Of a stretch of 64,000 nucleotides of DNA, positions 55,483 to 64,000 are shown piece after piece. How positions within the stretch are numbered: position 1 is the first letter of the stretch; every line of letters starts with the position of its first letter. The notes below the pieces were generated by a model that was not told the DNA's origin, did no database searches, and saw nothing but the letters and a program-made list of their open reading frames with translations. Origin of the DNA: Chloroflexi bacterium UBA4736 (GTDB lineage Bacteria; Chloroflexota; Dormibacteria; Dormibacterales; Dormibacteraceae); the NCBI GenBank assembly GCA_002404015.1, contig DHIW01000004.1:1575-65574 (forward strand), written 5' to 3'. Made by a program: the position numbers and the translations under genes.

Positions 55483-56496
55483 ATGGCTGACGTGGACCTG
55501 CTGCGGGTCGAGAGCCTCCGAACCTACTTCCACACCCAGGCCGGAGTGCTGCGCGCGGTGGACGGCGTCGACCTCACCATCAAGCAGGGCCGCACGCTCG
55601 GGGTGGTCGGCGAGTCCGGCTGCGGCAAGAGCGTGACAGCGCTCTCGATCATGCGCCTCGTCGACCCGCCAGGCCGGATCGAGGAGGGCAGCCGCATCAT
55701 CTTCAACGACGCCGACCTGGTCACCGCCACCGAGGACGACCTGCAGGCGATCCGGGGCAACGAGATCTCGATGATCTTCCAAGAGCCGATGACGTCGCTG
55801 AACCCCGTTTACACGGTGGGTGACCAGATCGCCGAGGCGGTGCGGCTGCACGAGCGGCTCTCCGCCAGCGCCGCCCTGGAGCGCTCCGTCGAGATGCTGC
55901 GGCTGGTCGGCATCCCGTCGCCTGACCGCCGCCTCCACGACTACCCGCACCAGATGTCGGGGGGCATGCGCCAACGCGTCATGATCGCGATGGCGCTGGC
56001 CTGCAACCCCAAGCTGCTGATCGCCGACGAGCCGACCACGGCCCTCGACGTGACCATCCAGGCCCAGATCCTCGAGCTGATGCGGGAGCTGCGCGACCGT
56101 CTCGGGATGTCGATCCTGCTCATCACCCACGATCTCGGCGTGGTCGCCGAGATGGCCGACGACGTCGCCGTAATGTACGCCGGCCGGGTCGTCGAACGGG
56201 GGCCTGTGGAGGCCATCTTCAGGAGCCCCCAGCACCCGTACACCGAGGCCCTGCTGCACTCGATCCCGGTGCTCGGGATGACGCAGGCCGAGCCGCTCAA
56301 GGTTATCCAGGGCATGGTGCCCAGCGCCCTCCACTGGCCCAACGGCTGCCGGTTCGCGCCGCGCTGCGAGTACGCCTTCGACAGGTGCCGCCAGGACGAT
56401 CCCCCGCTGCTCGACGCCGGCGCCCAGGAATCGGCCTGCTGGCTCTGCGAGGACGGGCCGCGCGAGGGGGCCGGCGTGGCGGCTCGGCTCCAATGA
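55483..56496 (+). CDS. Oligopeptide/dipeptide ABC transporter ATPase (OppD-like)
   Basis: A 337-residue ABC ATPase. Walker A is [13 protein letters not shown], then [18 protein letters not shown], signature [15 protein letters not shown], Walker [15 protein letters not shown], switch [10 protein letters not shown]. The C-terminal oligopeptide_HPY domain has clustered cysteines ([23 protein letters not shown]) that may bind an Fe-S cluster. It overlaps the OppF-like gene by four bases. No permease genes follow in this window. Confidence 0.9.
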   Translation: MADVDLLRVESLRTYFHTQAGVLRAVDGVDLTIKQGRTLGVVGESGCGKSVTALSIMRLVDPPGRIEEGSRIIFNDADLVTATEDDLQAIRGNEISMIFQEPMTSLNPVYTVGDQIAEAVRLHERLSASAALERSVEMLRLVGIPSPDRRLHDYPHQMSGGMRQRVMIAMALACNPKLLIADEPTTALDVTIQAQILELMRELRDRLGMSILLITHDLGVVAEMADDVAVMYAGRVVERGPVEAIFRSPQHPYTEALLHSIPVLGMTQAEPLKVIQGMVPSALHWPNGCRFAPRCEYAFDRCRQDDPPLLDAGAQESACWLCEDGPREGAGVAARLQ

Positions 56497-57479
56497 GCGA
56501 GGCGCTGCTCCAGGCGCGCGGGGTCAAGAAGTACTTCCCGGTCCGCCGGGGCGTGCTGCAGCGGGTGGTCGGCCAGGTCCAGGCGGTGGACGGTGTGGAC
56601 CTGGACGTCATGCCGGGGGAGACGGTGGGGCTGGTCGGGGAGTCGGGCTGCGGCAAGTCGACCCTGGGTCGCACGCTGCTCCGGCTGATCGAGCCCACGG
56701 AGGGCGAGATCCGCTTCGAAGGCCGCGACGTGCGCCGCCTTCACGGCGCGGGCATGAAGGCCATGCGCCGCGATATGCAGATCATCTTCCAGGACCCGGT
56801 CGGGTCCCTGAACCCGCGGATGACCGTTCGCGAGATCGTCTCCGAGGGCCTGGCGATCCACGGGGTGGCCCGGGGCAAGCAGCGGGAGACGCGCGTCCGC
56901 GAGATCCTGGAGCGCGTCGGCCTACGCCCGGAGGCGGCCGGTCGCTACCCACACGAGTTCTCAGGCGGCCAGCGGCAGCGCATCGGGATCGCCCGCGCCC
57001 TGGTCCTCCAGCCCAAGTTCGTGGTCGCCGATGAACCCGTGTCCGCACTGGACGTCTCGATCCAGTCGCAGGTCCTGAACCTGCTGGTCGAGCTCAAGCG
57101 AGAGTTCAACCTGACTTACCTGTTCGTGGCCCACAACCTGGCCGTGGTCGGCTATATCTCAGACCGCATCGCGGTCATGTACCTGGGCAAGGTGGTGGAG
57201 CTCGCGCCGGCGGCCGACCTCTACAAGAGGCCGCTCCACCCCTACACCATGGCCCTGCTGTCGGCCATCCCCGAGCCGGCGCCGGGCCGCAAGCGGCAGC
57301 GCATCGTGCTGACCGGTGACGTGCCGAGCCCGATCAACCCGCCCTCGGGCTGCCGGTTCCGTACGCGCTGCCCCCTGGCCCAGGCCATCTGCGCCGAACA
57401 GGAGCCGCCGCTGGAGATGAAGCCGGAAGGCCACCTGGCAGCCTGCCACTTCGCTGGAACCCCGATCCCACCCACGTAA
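56493..57479 (+). CDS. Oligopeptide/dipeptide ABC transporter ATPase (OppF-like)
   Basis: A 328-residue partner ATPase. The OppF-type N-terminus [28 protein letters not shown] is followed by Walker [16 protein letters not shown], signature [15 protein letters not shown] and Walker [15 protein letters not shown]. The C-terminal cysteines ([20 protein letters not shown]) match the oligopeptide ATPase tail. ATG at 56493. A substrate-binding lipoprotein lies 2.3 kb downstream on the opposite strand. Repeat copy G follows. Confidence 0.9.
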   Translation: MSEALLQARGVKKYFPVRRGVLQRVVGQVQAVDGVDLDVMPGETVGLVGESGCGKSTLGRTLLRLIEPTEGEIRFEGRDVRRLHGAGMKAMRRDMQIIFQDPVGSLNPRMTVREIVSEGLAIHGVARGKQRETRVREILERVGLRPEAAGRYPHEFSGGQRQRIGIARALVLQPKFVVADEPVSALDVSIQSQVLNLLVELKREFNLTYLFVAHNLAVVGYISDRIAVMYLGKVVELAPAADLYKRPLHPYTMALLSAIPEPAPGRKRQRIVLTGDVPSPINPPSGCRFRTRCPLAQAICAEQEPPLEMKPEGHLAACHFAGTPIPPT

Positions 57480-57484
57480 AAAAT

Positions 57485-57673
57485 CAAGACGTGGCGGGAA
57501 AGCCTGGCTCCGCCAGGCTGTCTGGGTCCCGAATACAAAACGCGCACCAGTGCCGTAAGTCCTCCAAAAGGGAGGAAGGGTACTGGGGAGGAACCGCGAG
57601 GTTCTTCCCCAGGCTGCTAAGTCCTCCAAAGGGAGGAAGGGCACTGGGGAGGAACCGCGAGGTTCTTCCCCAG
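57485..57673 (+). repeat. Dispersed three-stem repeat, copy G, with 3' half duplicated in tandem
   Basis: A full copy ending at 57612 (stem 1 AGCCTGGC-TCC-GCCAGGCT at 57501-57519) is followed, after a five-base spacer, by a second copy of stems 2 and 3 only (57618-57673). The two copies of this about 57-base half differ at only two positions: one deleted A and one T/C change. It shows that the element has at least two modules. It fills the convergent gap between the OppF-like gene and the histidine kinase. Confidence 0.9.
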
Positions 57674-57677
57674 ACTT

Positions 57678-59671
57678 CTAGGCCGCCGGCACAGTCACCG
57701 CCGGCGCCAAGCCGGGAAGGCTGAGCGTGAAGGTGCTGCCGAGGCCCTCGCGGGACTGGACCGCGATCCCGCCGCCCATCAGCTCGGCCAGGCGGCGCGA
57801 GAGCGCCAGGCCGAGGCCGGTGCCCTCCTGGTTCCGCGAGCGGCCTGAGGCCACCTGCGTGAACCGTTCGAAGATGCGCGCCAGCTCGGAGCGCGGGATG
57901 CCGATCCCGTTGTCCGTGACCGAGACCCGGATCACGCCCCGCTCCAGCCGGGCCGAGACGCTCACGCGGCCGCCTTCGGGGGTGAACTTGACCGCGTTCG
58001 AAAGCAGGTTCAGGACGATCTGGCGCAGGCGCCTGCTGTCCGCCACGACGAGTCCATCCCCGCAGCGGACCAGCCTGAGCTCGATCGCCTTCGCCGTGGC
58101 CTGCGGCTGAAGCCGGCCGATGCAGTCCTCCAGCGCGGGCCGCAGGGGCAGGTTCTCGGGGTCCAGCTCGAGCTGGCCGGCCTCGACCTTGGACAGGTCG
58201 AGCACGTCGTTGATGAGCGTCAGCAGGTGCTCTCCGCTGGTGTTTATGTGATCGACGTAGCGGGCCTGGCGCTCATTCAGCTCGCCGAAGTCCGGGCGGT
58301 TCAGGAGCTGCGAGAAGCCCAGGATCGAGTTCAGGGGCGTGCGCAGCTCGTGGCTCATCGTGGCCAGAAACTCGCTCTTGTGACGGCTCGCCTGCTCGAG
58401 CTCGGCGTTCGCCTCGCGCAGCGCCGCGAAGAGGCGGCTCACATTGATGGCGGCCGCCAATGACGGCACCATGCTCTCCGCGCTCTGGATATCGTCTGCC
58501 GTGAACGCGGGGTCCTCGGCGGGACGCACCATCGCCACTGCACCCACCACGTCACCGCCGCTGACCATCGGTACGGCCAGGACGGGCCCCAGGCCGCGTC
58601 CTTCGCAAAGCGCGTGATGGGGCTGTCCCACGTCCCGCTGCTGCGCACGTCGCCAGTGACGGCCTGTCGCGTGCGGAGGGCCTCGCTGGCCAGGGATTGG
58701 TCGGCCAGCAGAGTGTCGGCCGGGACCGGATCGCGCAGGCCGACGCCGGCGAGGTAGACCCAGACCTGGCCCAGGCTGCGCCCATCCTGGAGACAGAACG
58801 ACACCAGGTCCGCCCCCATCAGCTCGGTCAGCTTCGTGGCGCTGCTCTCGAGCACCTGGGGCAGGTTGATCTCGCCGCTCACCTCGACCATCGCCTCCGA
58901 AAGGGCCAGCCGGCCTCGGATCGAACGGTCCCAGGCGGCCAGCGAGCGCGCGAGGCTACCCACCTCGTCGTTGCGCCCCAGCTCGGGGATCTGGACCCGC
59001 TCGCCCGCAGCGAGCGCGCTGGCGATCTCGTTCAGGCGGCCGATGGGCCGCAAAGTCCCGTAGAGGAGCAGGCGTCCGAGCACGAAGAGCCCGATGACGG
59101 CCGCGATCGCGTCGCCTCCCAGTATCGCCAGCAGGTAGACCTGGGCCCGGGATTGCTGGCGCCCCTCGTTGGAGCGCTGCACCGCCACGCTGTCGCGGAA
59201 GCTGGACTGCTGCACGCGGACCCTGTCGAACAGGGTCGCCATCGTCGTCGGCAGCTGGATCGGGCCTGACGGCGCCAGCTGGATGTTCTCCGACTGGCCG
59301 TCGGCCCACGCCTGCCAGTTGTCGGACGCCTGGAGGAGGGAATCTACAGGGGGTCGCGCCCAGGAATCGATGGCCGCGGCCCGCCGCATCCGCTGCTCGA
59401 TCGCCGCGGCCTTCTGGCGGGCGTTGAAGTAAGGCGACAGGAACTTGTCCGAGCGGGTCTGGTCGTAGGCCGCAAGTGCGATCTCCTGGTCGGCGAGGGC
59501 GGCCTGCAGGGCCTCGGAGTCGGCCAGGAGGCCCGCCGTCCGCGCCGCTCCATCGGCCCAGGAGCGCTGAACCGATACGTCGCCCAGAACCAGGCCGACA
59601 CCGACCAGCACGAGCGCGATCAGGCCTGCGACCGCCCGAATGGCGCGCGCGTGCAAAGACATGGCCTCCAA
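57678..59671 (-). pseudogene. HAMP-GAF sensor histidine kinase split by a one-base frameshift
   Basis: The N-terminal frame (ATG 59671, after GGAGG) has a first membrane helix (AGLIALVLVGVGLVLGDV), a CHASE3-like ectodomain, a second helix (LAILGGDAIAAVIGLFVLGRLLLYG), HAMP, and a GAF domain up to ITRFAKDA. The GAF continues in another frame (GLGPVLAVPMVSGGDVVGAVAMV), then HisKA with the phospho-His in MSHELRTPLNS and HATPase with LNLLSNAVKFTPEGG and GTGLGLALSRRL. One lost G near 58594 explains the split; the repaired protein has 664 residues. No response regulator lies nearby. Pseudogene or assembly error. Confidence 0.82.
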
Positions 59672-59736
59672 TTCAAACGGCCCGCACAGGCACGCCGCGT
59701 CCGGCGCGGGGTCGACCCGTGATCAGCCCGGCGTCA

Positions 59737-61545
59737 TCAGGGGCGCAGCCACCAGTCGGCGGCGTTCCAGACGTCCATCTGGACGCCCGGGTTGGGCGCG
59801 AAGTTGGCGACCCGGTCGGCGGCCTGGCGGACGTCCGGCCACTCGAACAGCGGAATCGTGCAGTGGTAGTCGAACCACGCCTTCTGGGCGGCCAGGTAGG
59901 CCGTCCGGCGCTCGTCGGCCTGCAGCGTGCTCTCCCCGGCGGTGAACTGGGCGTCGAGGCGGGGATCCTTGCAGCGGTTCCAGTTCTGGCCGAGCGGGCT
60001 GGCGTCCGTCGGCACCTGGCTGGACAGCCCGACGGCGGCCCAGCTGCCGGGGTCCGGCTGCCAGGTGTTCGAGAACAGGGTCATGTCGAATGCGCCGGCC
60101 GCGTTGGTGCCGCCGTCCCGGTAGCTGGCGAAGAACACGGCCCGCTTCCGGCAGTCGGTCTTGACCTGGGCGCCCAGCTCGGCCCACTGCTGGCGGAGCT
60201 GGTCCAGCTCCTTGGCCGTGATCGCGTTCCCGCAGACCCCGAGCAGCGTGAACGCCAGGCGCTTGCCTGCCTTCGAGCGGACGCCGTCCTGCCCCAGCGC
60301 CCAGCCGTCGTCATCGAGCAGCTTCCTGGCGCCCGCCAGGTCGCGTCCCGGCCCCGGCAGTGAGGGATCGTCCAGGTTGCGCAGGGCGCGCGGGTACAGG
60401 GCCCTGGTGGCCTGGCCGGATCCGCCCAGCGCCTGCTGGACCAGGGCCTGGCGGTCGACGGCGAGGTCGAGAGCCCGCAGCAAGGCCGAGTCGTCGCCGC
60501 CCTCCACCACCCAGGGCGGTGGTTTGCCGGTTTCGGTGTTCGTGGCGTGGTTGGGGTTCAAGAACTCGTCGCGAAGCCCGGTCGTCACGACGGTCCGAGA
60601 GCCGTTCAACCCCTGCAGGCCCGACATGTCCTCGGTCGTGAGATGAAAGCCGAGGTCGGTCTCGCCCGCCTTGAGCCCGGCCACCATGGCGTCCTTGGCC
60701 GGGTAGATCTTGTAGACCACCTTGTCGAGGTAGGGGGCGTGGTCGAAGTAGGCCTGCCCGCCCGAGTAGGCGTTGGCCACCGAGCGCCCGTCGGCGTAGT
60801 GCGGATTGGGAGTCAGCGTGATGCGGTCGTCGAGCACGGACTCGGTGACCTGGTAGGGACCCGACACCACGTCCGGCTTCACGAAGTAGGGGTCGGTGGC
60901 CCAGTCCCGGTGGTTCAGCTTGGACAGCCGGTGGGCCGGCATCAGCCAGCTCACGGTCCCCATCTGGAGATATGGCGCGTAGACGCCGCTGGCGATGTCG
61001 GTCGGCGCCCCGCAGTGGCCGCGGGGCTGCGGCGCGAAGTTCCAGATCAGCTCGCTCTCGGACTTCTTGTCCATGGAGGCCACGTGGTCGAAGCCGGCCG
61101 TGCTCGCCGCCTGGGTGTCGGGGTCGCAGATCGCCTGCCAGGTGAAGATCACGTCGTCGGCCGTGATCGGCTGGCCATCGCTCCAATGCAGTCCGAGGAC
61201 CAGCTTCACGTCCACGCTCATGGTCATGCCGTCCGCGCCCAGCTTGACGTCCCCGTTTTCCACCGTCGGCACCTCGCGCACCAGGTCCGGATAGGGCTTC
61301 AGGGCGGAGTCGAGGCCCCAGAGCGGGGCATAGGCCAGGCCGCCCACGCGGAGGTCCGTCTCCGCCGTGGCGCTGATCATGTTCAGCGTGTCGGGGAACT
61401 CGTAGTCCGAGAAGACCAGGGTTCCGCCCCGGTGCGTCGGGCGCTCCGGGTGATAGGCCGAGGGGGGGAGGGCCGACGGCGGGGTCGAGGCGAAGGGCGT
61501 GCAGCTTGTTGCGGCCAGTAGGACCGCCAGCAGGATTCGTCGGAT
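59737..61545 (-). CDS. Peptide/nickel-type ABC substrate-binding lipoprotein
   Basis: About 602 residues. A lipoprotein signal peptide (RRILLAVLLAATSC) leads to a SBP_bac_5 domain (GGTLVFSDYEFPDTLN; LHWSDGQPITADDVIFTWQAI; NPHYADG; ALDLAVDRQALVQQALGG; DMTLFSNTWQPDPGS). It binds oligopeptides or similar outside the membrane and may serve the OppD/F pair. The signal peptide's natural start is an ATC at 61545; a CTG three codons further in is possible. The TTG at 61635 lies inside repeat copy H and would add 30 residues before the signal. Confidence 0.86.
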   Translation of the reverse strand: MRRILLAVLLAATSCTPFASTPPSALPPSAYHPERPTHRGGTLVFSDYEFPDTLNMISATAETDLRVGGLAYAPLWGLDSALKPYPDLVREVPTVENGDVKLGADGMTMSVDVKLVLGLHWSDGQPITADDVIFTWQAICDPDTQAASTAGFDHVASMDKKSESELIWNFAPQPRGHCGAPTDIASGVYAPYLQMGTVSWLMPAHRLSKLNHRDWATDPYFVKPDVVSGPYQVTESVLDDRITLTPNPHYADGRSVANAYSGGQAYFDHAPYLDKVVYKIYPAKDAMVAGLKAGETDLGFHLTTEDMSGLQGLNGSRTVVTTGLRDEFLNPNHATNTETGKPPPWVVEGGDDSALLRALDLAVDRQALVQQALGGSGQATRALYPRALRNLDDPSLPGPGRDLAGARKLLDDDGWALGQDGVRSKAGKRLAFTLLGVCGNAITAKELDQLRQQWAELGAQVKTDCRKRAVFFASYRDGGTNAAGAFDMTLFSNTWQPDPGSWAAVGLSSQVPTDASPLGQNWNRCKDPRLDAQFTAGESTLQADERRTAYLAAQKAWFDYHCTIPLFEWPDVRQAADRVANFAPNPGVQMDVWNAADWWLRP

Positions 61546-61562
61546 CGCACCACGATAAAGCG

Positions 61563-61664
61563 ACGTGGGGGAAACAAGCTTGTTTCCCCACGGACCCCCT
61601 TCAGGTTCCTTACTGGCTGATCCGCGTGGAATCAACTCAATCGGGGCGGCGGAGCCGCCCCTTA
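61563..61664 (-). repeat. Dispersed three-stem repeat, copy H (diverged)
   Basis: Read on the minus strand. Stem 1 is GGGGCGGC-TCC-GCCGCCCC (plus 61643-61661) and stem 3 is GTGGGG-AAACAAG/CTTGTTTCCCCAC with one bulged G (61565-61591). The primary sequence differs from other copies, but both stems are kept by paired changes. The middle hairpin is lost. It lies in the divergent gap between the peptide-binding lipoprotein and pdxS. Confidence 0.7.
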
Positions 61665-61746
61665 GGGCGCGGCTTGGTTCTTACGAGTTGTGCTTGGGCG
61701 GAGGGTCCTCCGCAGGTGCGCGCAGGGTTCTCTCGATGACGAGGGG

Positions 61747-61752
61747 TAGAAT
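61747..61752 (+). promoter_or_regulatory. Candidate -10 box of pdxS, near-leaderless
   Basis: TAGAAT ends nine bases before the pdxS ATG at 61762, leaving at most a very short leader. GGAAG lies just before the ATG but is too close to be a good Shine-Dalgarno. Confidence 0.4.
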
Positions 61753-61761
61753 TCGGAAGCT

Positions 61762-62667
61762 ATGACGGAACCGAACGGTAACGGCGTCCTCAAAGGCTCC
61801 TTCAAGGTCAAGGCCGGGCTGGCCGAGATGCTGAAGGGCGGCGTGATCATGGACGTCGTCACGCCCGACCAGGCCAAGATCGCCGAAGAGGCCGGCGCCT
61901 GCGCCGTGATGGCCCTGGAGCGCGTGCCGGCCGACATCCGGCGCGACGGCGGCGTCGCCCGAATGTCCGACCCCGCCCTGATCCGAGCCATCAAGGCCGC
62001 GGTCACGATCCCGGTCATGGCCAAGTGCCGGATCGGCCACCACGTGGAGGCCCAGATCCTCGAGGCGCTGGACGTCGACTACATCGACGAGTCGGAGGTG
62101 CTGACGCCGGCCGACAACGAAAACCACATCGACAAGCACCAGTTCAAGGTGCCCTTCGTGTGCGGCTGCCGGGACCTGGGCGAGGCGCTTCGGCGGATCG
62201 CCGAGGGCGCCGCCATGATCCGGACCAAGGGCGAGGCCGGTACCGGCAATGTGGTGGAGGCGGTCACCCACATGCGGGCCGTGAACGCCGGCATCCGCAG
62301 GCTGAACGGCCTGAGCTACGCCGAGCTGGTCCACGAGGCCAAGCTGATCGGCGCCCCCGTTGACCTCCTGGCCGAGTGCCAGCGCCTGGGCCGGCTGCCG
62401 GTCGTGAACTTCTCAGCGGGCGGCATCTCCACCCCGGCCGACGCCGCGCTGATGATGTGGCTGGGCTGCGACGGCAACTTCGTGGGCTCGGGCATATTCA
62501 AGTCGGAGGAGCCGCTGAAGATGGCCAAGGCGATCGTGGCCGCCACCACCTACCACGACAAGCCGGACATGCTGGCGGAGGTCTCGACGGGCCTCGGCAA
62601 GGCAATGGCCGGGCTCGAGATCCCGGGCATCCCGAAGGAGGAGCTGCTCGCCTCCCGAGGCTGGTAG
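61762..62667 (+). CDS. pdxS: PLP synthase subunit PdxS
   Basis: A 301-residue TIM barrel that makes PLP from ribose 5-phosphate, glyceraldehyde 3-phosphate and ammonia. The catalytic aspartate is in [13 protein letters not shown], a catalytic lysine in [15 protein letters not shown], and a second lysine in [48 protein letters not shown] is the phosphate region. Coupled to pdxT four bases on. Confidence 0.96.
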   Translation: MTEPNGNGVLKGSFKVKAGLAEMLKGGVIMDVVTPDQAKIAEEAGACAVMALERVPADIRRDGGVARMSDPALIRAIKAAVTIPVMAKCRIGHHVEAQILEALDVDYIDESEVLTPADNENHIDKHQFKVPFVCGCRDLGEALRRIAEGAAMIRTKGEAGTGNVVEAVTHMRAVNAGIRRLNGLSYAELVHEAKLIGAPVDLLAECQRLGRLPVVNFSAGGISTPADAALMMWLGCDGNFVGSGIFKSEEPLKMAKAIVAATTYHDKPDMLAEVSTGLGKAMAGLEIPGIPKEELLASRGW

Positions 62668-62670
62668 GCG

Positions 62671-63261
62671 GTGACGATCGGGGTGCTGGCCCTGCAGGGG
62701 GCCTTTCGGGAGCATATGCGGGCGTTCGAACGGTTGGGGGTGGAGACGCGCCTGGTTCGCCTGCCTGAAGACCTCCAGGGCCTGGACGGCCTCGTGATCC
62801 CGGGCGGCGAGAGCACGACCATCACCATGCTGCTAGAGAGGATGGGCCTGCTGGAGGCGGTCTCCGAGGCGCTCCGAGGGGGCCTGCCGGCGCTCGGCAC
62901 GTGCGCCGGGATGATCGTGCTGGCCGACCGCATCACCGACGGCATCGAGGGCCAGCGCGGGCTGGGCGTGCTCGACATCAGCGTCCGCCGCAACGGCTAC
63001 GGCCGGCAGCAGGACAGCTTCGAGACCGACCTCGAGGTGGCGGGCCTGGAAGGCGGCCCGTTCCCAGGCGTCTTCATCAGGGCGCCGGTGGTCGAGGACC
63101 CGGGCGACACCGAGGTGCTGGCCAGCCATGACGGCCACCCGGTCGCCGTCCGCAAGGGCCGAGTGATGGCGCTGGCCTTCCACCCCGAGCTCAGCGGCGA
63201 CCTCCGGCTGCACCAGGAGTTCGTGCGCCTGGCCGGCGAGGTGCCGGGGGTGCCGGCGTGA
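62671..63261 (+). CDS. pdxT: PLP synthase glutaminase subunit PdxT
   Basis: A 196-residue class I glutaminase feeding ammonia to PdxS. Motifs: IGVLALQGAFREHMRAFE, PGGESTTITML, the nucleophile in LGTCAGMIVLA, and the triad end AFHPELSGDLRLHQEF. A GTG start at 62671. It overlaps the GNAT gene by four bases. Confidence 0.95.
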   Translation: MTIGVLALQGAFREHMRAFERLGVETRLVRLPEDLQGLDGLVIPGGESTTITMLLERMGLLEAVSEALRGGLPALGTCAGMIVLADRITDGIEGQRGLGVLDISVRRNGYGRQQDSFETDLEVAGLEGGPFPGVFIRAPVVEDPGDTEVLASHDGHPVAVRKGRVMALAFHPELSGDLRLHQEFVRLAGEVPGVPA

Positions 63262-64000
63262 AGATCCGCTCGGCCAGCCTCCTCGACCTGGGCCGGATCG
63301 AGCAGATCTACCGCGAGGCGGACGCCCGCTTTTCGGAGGTGCCGCCGCCGGCCCGCCTCTGGTCGCTCGTCAGCCAGACCCTCTCGGCCCTGCTGCCCCT
63401 GTCGCAGGAGACTCTGCTGTATGTGGCCGAGGAGCAGGGCGAGCTGCTCGGGTTCGTGCAGGCCTCGGGCACCCCGCTCTCGCTCACGCTGCCGACGGGC
63501 AAGATCAGCACGCTCCAGATCCTCAACCTCTGCGTGGCCGACCCCGCCGACGAGGGCGACGTCGCGCCGCAGCTCATCGAGCACCTCACCGAGGAGGCCG
63601 GCAAGAAGGGCATCCAGCGCCTTTTCGTGCGGCTGCCGCCGGACGACCCGCTGACGCCGGTGTTCCGGATGGAGGGCTTCCGCCAGTACGCCACCGAGTC
63701 CGTCCTGTACGCGGACGAGCACGCCCCCGCCTCCACCGCGACCGCGATCGGCGCCCGGCCGGCCAGGGGCCGCGACACCCGGCAGCTGTACCACCTCTAC
63801 CGTAAGGTCACGCCGCTGGGCGTCGCCCAGCTCGAGGCCCCGACCTTCAAGGACTGGAAGGCCCTCCGGGACGGGCCGGGCCAGCAGTTCGTGCTGGACC
63901 GGGTCGAGCTGGTGGCCTGGGCGCGCATCCAGCGCAGCAGCAGCGAGCGGCCGAACACACTGGCCTTCATGGCCCTGCCCGATCCCGAGATCACCCAGGT
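63258..64000 (+). CDS. GNAT-family acetyltransferase, truncated by the window edge
   Basis: An open frame of at least 247 residues from a GTG overlapping the pdxT stop. The N-terminal half has a GNAT-like layout (IRSASLLDLGRIEQIYREAD; LLYVAEEQGELLGFVQASG; ILNLCVADPADEGDVAPQLIEHLTEEAGKKGIQRLFVRLP; VFRMEGFRQYATESVLYAD). A second, possibly GNAT-related, half begins near residue 165 (GARPARGRDTRQLYHLYRKVTP) and runs off the edge. Confidence 0.65.
   Translation, partial: MKIRSASLLDLGRIEQIYREADARFSEVPPPARLWSLVSQTLSALLPLSQETLLYVAEEQGELLGFVQASGTPLSLTLPTGKISTLQILNLCVADPADEGDVAPQLIEHLTEEAGKKGIQRLFVRLPPDDPLTPVFRMEGFRQYATESVLYADEHAPASTATAIGARPARGRDTRQLYHLYRKVTPLGVAQLEAPTFKDWKALRDGPGQQFVLDRVELVAWARIQRSSSERPNTLAFMALPDPEITQ

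Overview
This is a very GC-rich, densely packed chromosomal window from a bacterium. Start codons are often GTG or TTG, and many genes overlap by a few bases (GTGA, ATGA, TTGA). The gene mix (PurS/PurQ/PurL, PyrR, PyrK/PyrD, PdxS/PdxT, YajQ, tandem DUF881 proteins, ECF sigma factors with membrane anti-sigma partners) suggests an uncultured Terrabacteria lineage close to Chloroflexota, Dormibacterota or Actinomycetota. That placement is inference from gene content; no rRNA is present. I found no tRNA, CRISPR array, insertion sequence or prophage, and no gene-free stretch above 300 bases.

Layout. 1-8943: threonine aldolase, a divergent phasin-like/PhaR pair (polyhydroxyalkanoate control), two DUF881 proteins, glutamate dehydrogenase, an epimerase, an acyltransferase, a DUF4332 protein and an LLM flavoenzyme. 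9042-30663: a near-complete purine block (guaA, purD, purE, then purB-C-S-Q-L-F-M-N-H ending in pdxH). It is interrupted by a two-subunit biotin-dependent carboxylase with an enoyl-CoA hydratase and a Nudix enzyme, and by an ECF sigma/anti-sigma pair. 30637-33687: an ABC exporter and a TPR membrane protein. 33846-41336: a pyrimidine operon (pyrB, pyrR, a fused carA-carB, pyrK, pyrD) behind a very short PyrR-binding leader. 41318-49710: a UBP zinc finger, a frameshifted GNAT, an MFS transporter, CoA-ester enzymes resembling malyl-CoA lyase and methylsuccinyl-CoA dehydrogenase, an SDR enzyme and hisA. 49830-64000: a LysM/CHAP cell-wall protein, YajQ, ilvE, glycerate kinase, a fused ECF sigma/zinc-finger protein, oligopeptide ABC ATPases, a frameshifted histidine kinase, a peptide-binding lipoprotein, pdxS/pdxT and a partial GNAT.

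The genes make most of the IMP route, GMP from XMP, UMP precursors through orotate, and PLP by the PdxS/T route plus PdxH. PurK, PurA, GuaB, PyrC, PyrE and PyrF are not in the window.

The most unusual signal is not a protein. Eight copies of a roughly 110-base repeat built from three stem-loops sit in almost every larger intergenic gap, with paired (compensating) changes in the stems. They occur between convergent, co-directional and divergent genes alike, so they are not simply terminators. A second pattern is a set of genes whose conserved N-termini have no ATG, GTG or TTG and seem to begin at ATC, ATT or GTA. The same region also has two in-frame fusions (CarA-CarB and sigma/anti-sigma) that keep a Shine-Dalgarno-like sequence at the junction, and several apparently leaderless promoters.
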